A stretch of DNA of 6,408 nt. It comes from an uncultured Candidatus Saccharibacteria bacterium (GTDB taxonomy: Bacteria > Patescibacteriota > Saccharimonadia > Saccharimonadales > Saccharimonadaceae). How positions within the stretch are numbered: the first letter of the stretch is position 1; each line of letters begins with the position of its first letter. This document shows, piece by piece, positions 5,849 to 6,408 of the stretch. The notes under the pieces are model-generated. The model was not told the origin of the DNA. It ran no database searches and saw only the letters and a program-made list of their open reading frames with translations. The stretch covers positions 1-6,408 of the forward strand of contig CALEGA010000050.1 in NCBI GenBank assembly GCA_937876715.1, given 5' to 3'. A program made the translations under genes and the position numbers.

Positions 5849-5872
5849 CAACCTAAAGGTAGAGCTCAATGA

Positions 5873-6408
5873 TCATTTTAAGATACAGCGAACAGGTAAT
5901 CCGTATGGTTTATTGAAAGCATACACCCTATTATTCTCTGGATCAAGAATGACACCCAAATTCGTAGTGCTCGAACTTCCATTTCTTGTCCAGTAGTATA
6001 CTATAGTGCCAGCATTAGTAGTTGCTGTACCATCGGTCCAGCCATATCGAAACTTGGTTAAAGACATCGGAGCGGCGGCAAAGTTAGGTTCATCCGTAAG
6101 AATATCTCGCGCTTGCTCATAGCTCATTGCAGACCATCCTTTGGGACATATGGAGTCCGAAGTTGAGATTACGGTATTGTAGCCACCAGATTCCGCTGTC
6201 AAAGCGTACCAATTATAAGCATAACCATTAACGTCGCTACCGCTATGATACGTTCTTGGGATTACGTTATTGGTGTTATTGGTGACAGAACCAAGCGGCG
6301 TAAACGTCCCATCATCACTTACCTTGCTGCCCCACCACCAACCAGTCGGTTGTTCGTCATCATATGATTGGAACTGTTTCGGTTGCGCTTGCCCAAGCAG
6401 CAGTGTAG
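5873..6408 (-). CDS. FISUMP-like surface domain protein, C-terminal part (5' end outside window)
   Basis: The minus-strand frame is open from the right edge to a TGA stop at 5873-5875, giving about 177 visible residues; the start lies outside. TTG at 6202 is internal, since the frame continues upstream without a stop. The motifs are those of a FISUMP-like extracellular domain: PRTYHSGSDVNGYAYNWYALTAESGGYNT, then DSICPKGWSAM, then PMSLTKFRYGW, then TIVYYWTRNGSSS and the closing YGLPVRCILK. The two visible cysteines are the pair that usually closes this domain. It is clearly homologous to the protein at 533-1405: both have PR-YH, WYA-TAE-G-YNT and DSICP-GW in order. The residues differ elsewhere and the DNA is diverged, so it is not a recent copy. 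It converges with the methyltransferase gene across a hairpin. Function is unknown; a surface or secreted role is inferred from the domain family. Confidence 0.78.
   Translation of the reverse strand, partial: TLLLGQAQPKQFQSYDDEQPTGWWWGSKVSDDGTFTPLGSVTNNTNNVIPRTYHSGSDVNGYAYNWYALTAESGGYNTVISTSDSICPKGWSAMSYEQARDILTDEPNFAAAPMSLTKFRYGWTDGTATTNAGTIVYYWTRNGSSSTTNLGVILDPENNRVYAFNKPYGLPVRCILK

Noticed and set aside
1..6408. CRISPR array, tRNA, rRNA or riboswitch
   Set aside because: No regularly spaced repeats or recognisable RNA folds were seen on reading both strands; intergenic gaps are too short for most such elements.

Overview
The window most resembles a chromosomal segment of a Candidatus Saccharibacteria (TM7/Patescibacteria)-like bacterium. 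This is inferred from the gene mix: Fibrobacter-type 'major paralogous' (FISUMP) surface domains, a divergent acetate kinase, tight spacing, AT-leaning sequence and purine-rich ribosome sites (AAAGGA/AAAGGAG). TGA is used as a stop, so the UGA=Gly code of Gracilibacteria/Absconditabacteria does not apply. No rRNA or marker gene is present, so the placement is moderate confidence only.

Layout, left to right. (1) 1-526 (+) is the C-terminal end of a ClpB/ClpC-type AAA+ ATPase, open at the left edge. (2) Directly behind its stop, in the same frame, 533-1405 (+) encodes about 290 residues of an exported-type FISUMP-like domain with no credible start, ribosome site or signal peptide. It looks like a 5'-truncated or silent cassette and ends in a strong GC hairpin (1436-1457). 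(3) 1488-3200 (-) is a two-gene operon, a 64-residue SHOCT-like small protein followed by a 501-residue large serine recombinase. It has a good promoter and two copies of one ribosome-site module. (4) Diverging from it, 3326-3949 (+) encodes a six-helix HdeD/DUF308-like membrane protein that appears to be translated from a leaderless mRNA. (5) 3979-5238 (+) encodes an acetate kinase-family protein with several altered active-site positions and a cysteine-rich tail. (6) 5238-5816 (+) encodes a TylF/MycF-like SAM methyltransferase whose start overlaps the kinase stop. (7) After another long hairpin (5821-5848), 5873-6408 (-) is the C-terminal part of a second FISUMP-like protein, open at the right edge.

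How it fits together: the Clp ATPase, membrane protein, acetate kinase and methyltransferase look like resident cellular genes. The recombinase module and the two FISUMP coding regions look like accessory DNA. Two homologous surface-domain regions in opposite orientation lie on either side of a large serine recombinase, and at least one lacks a start. That arrangement is compatible with a surface-protein cassette or variation locus, but it could equally be separate insertions and gene decay. The window alone cannot decide between these.
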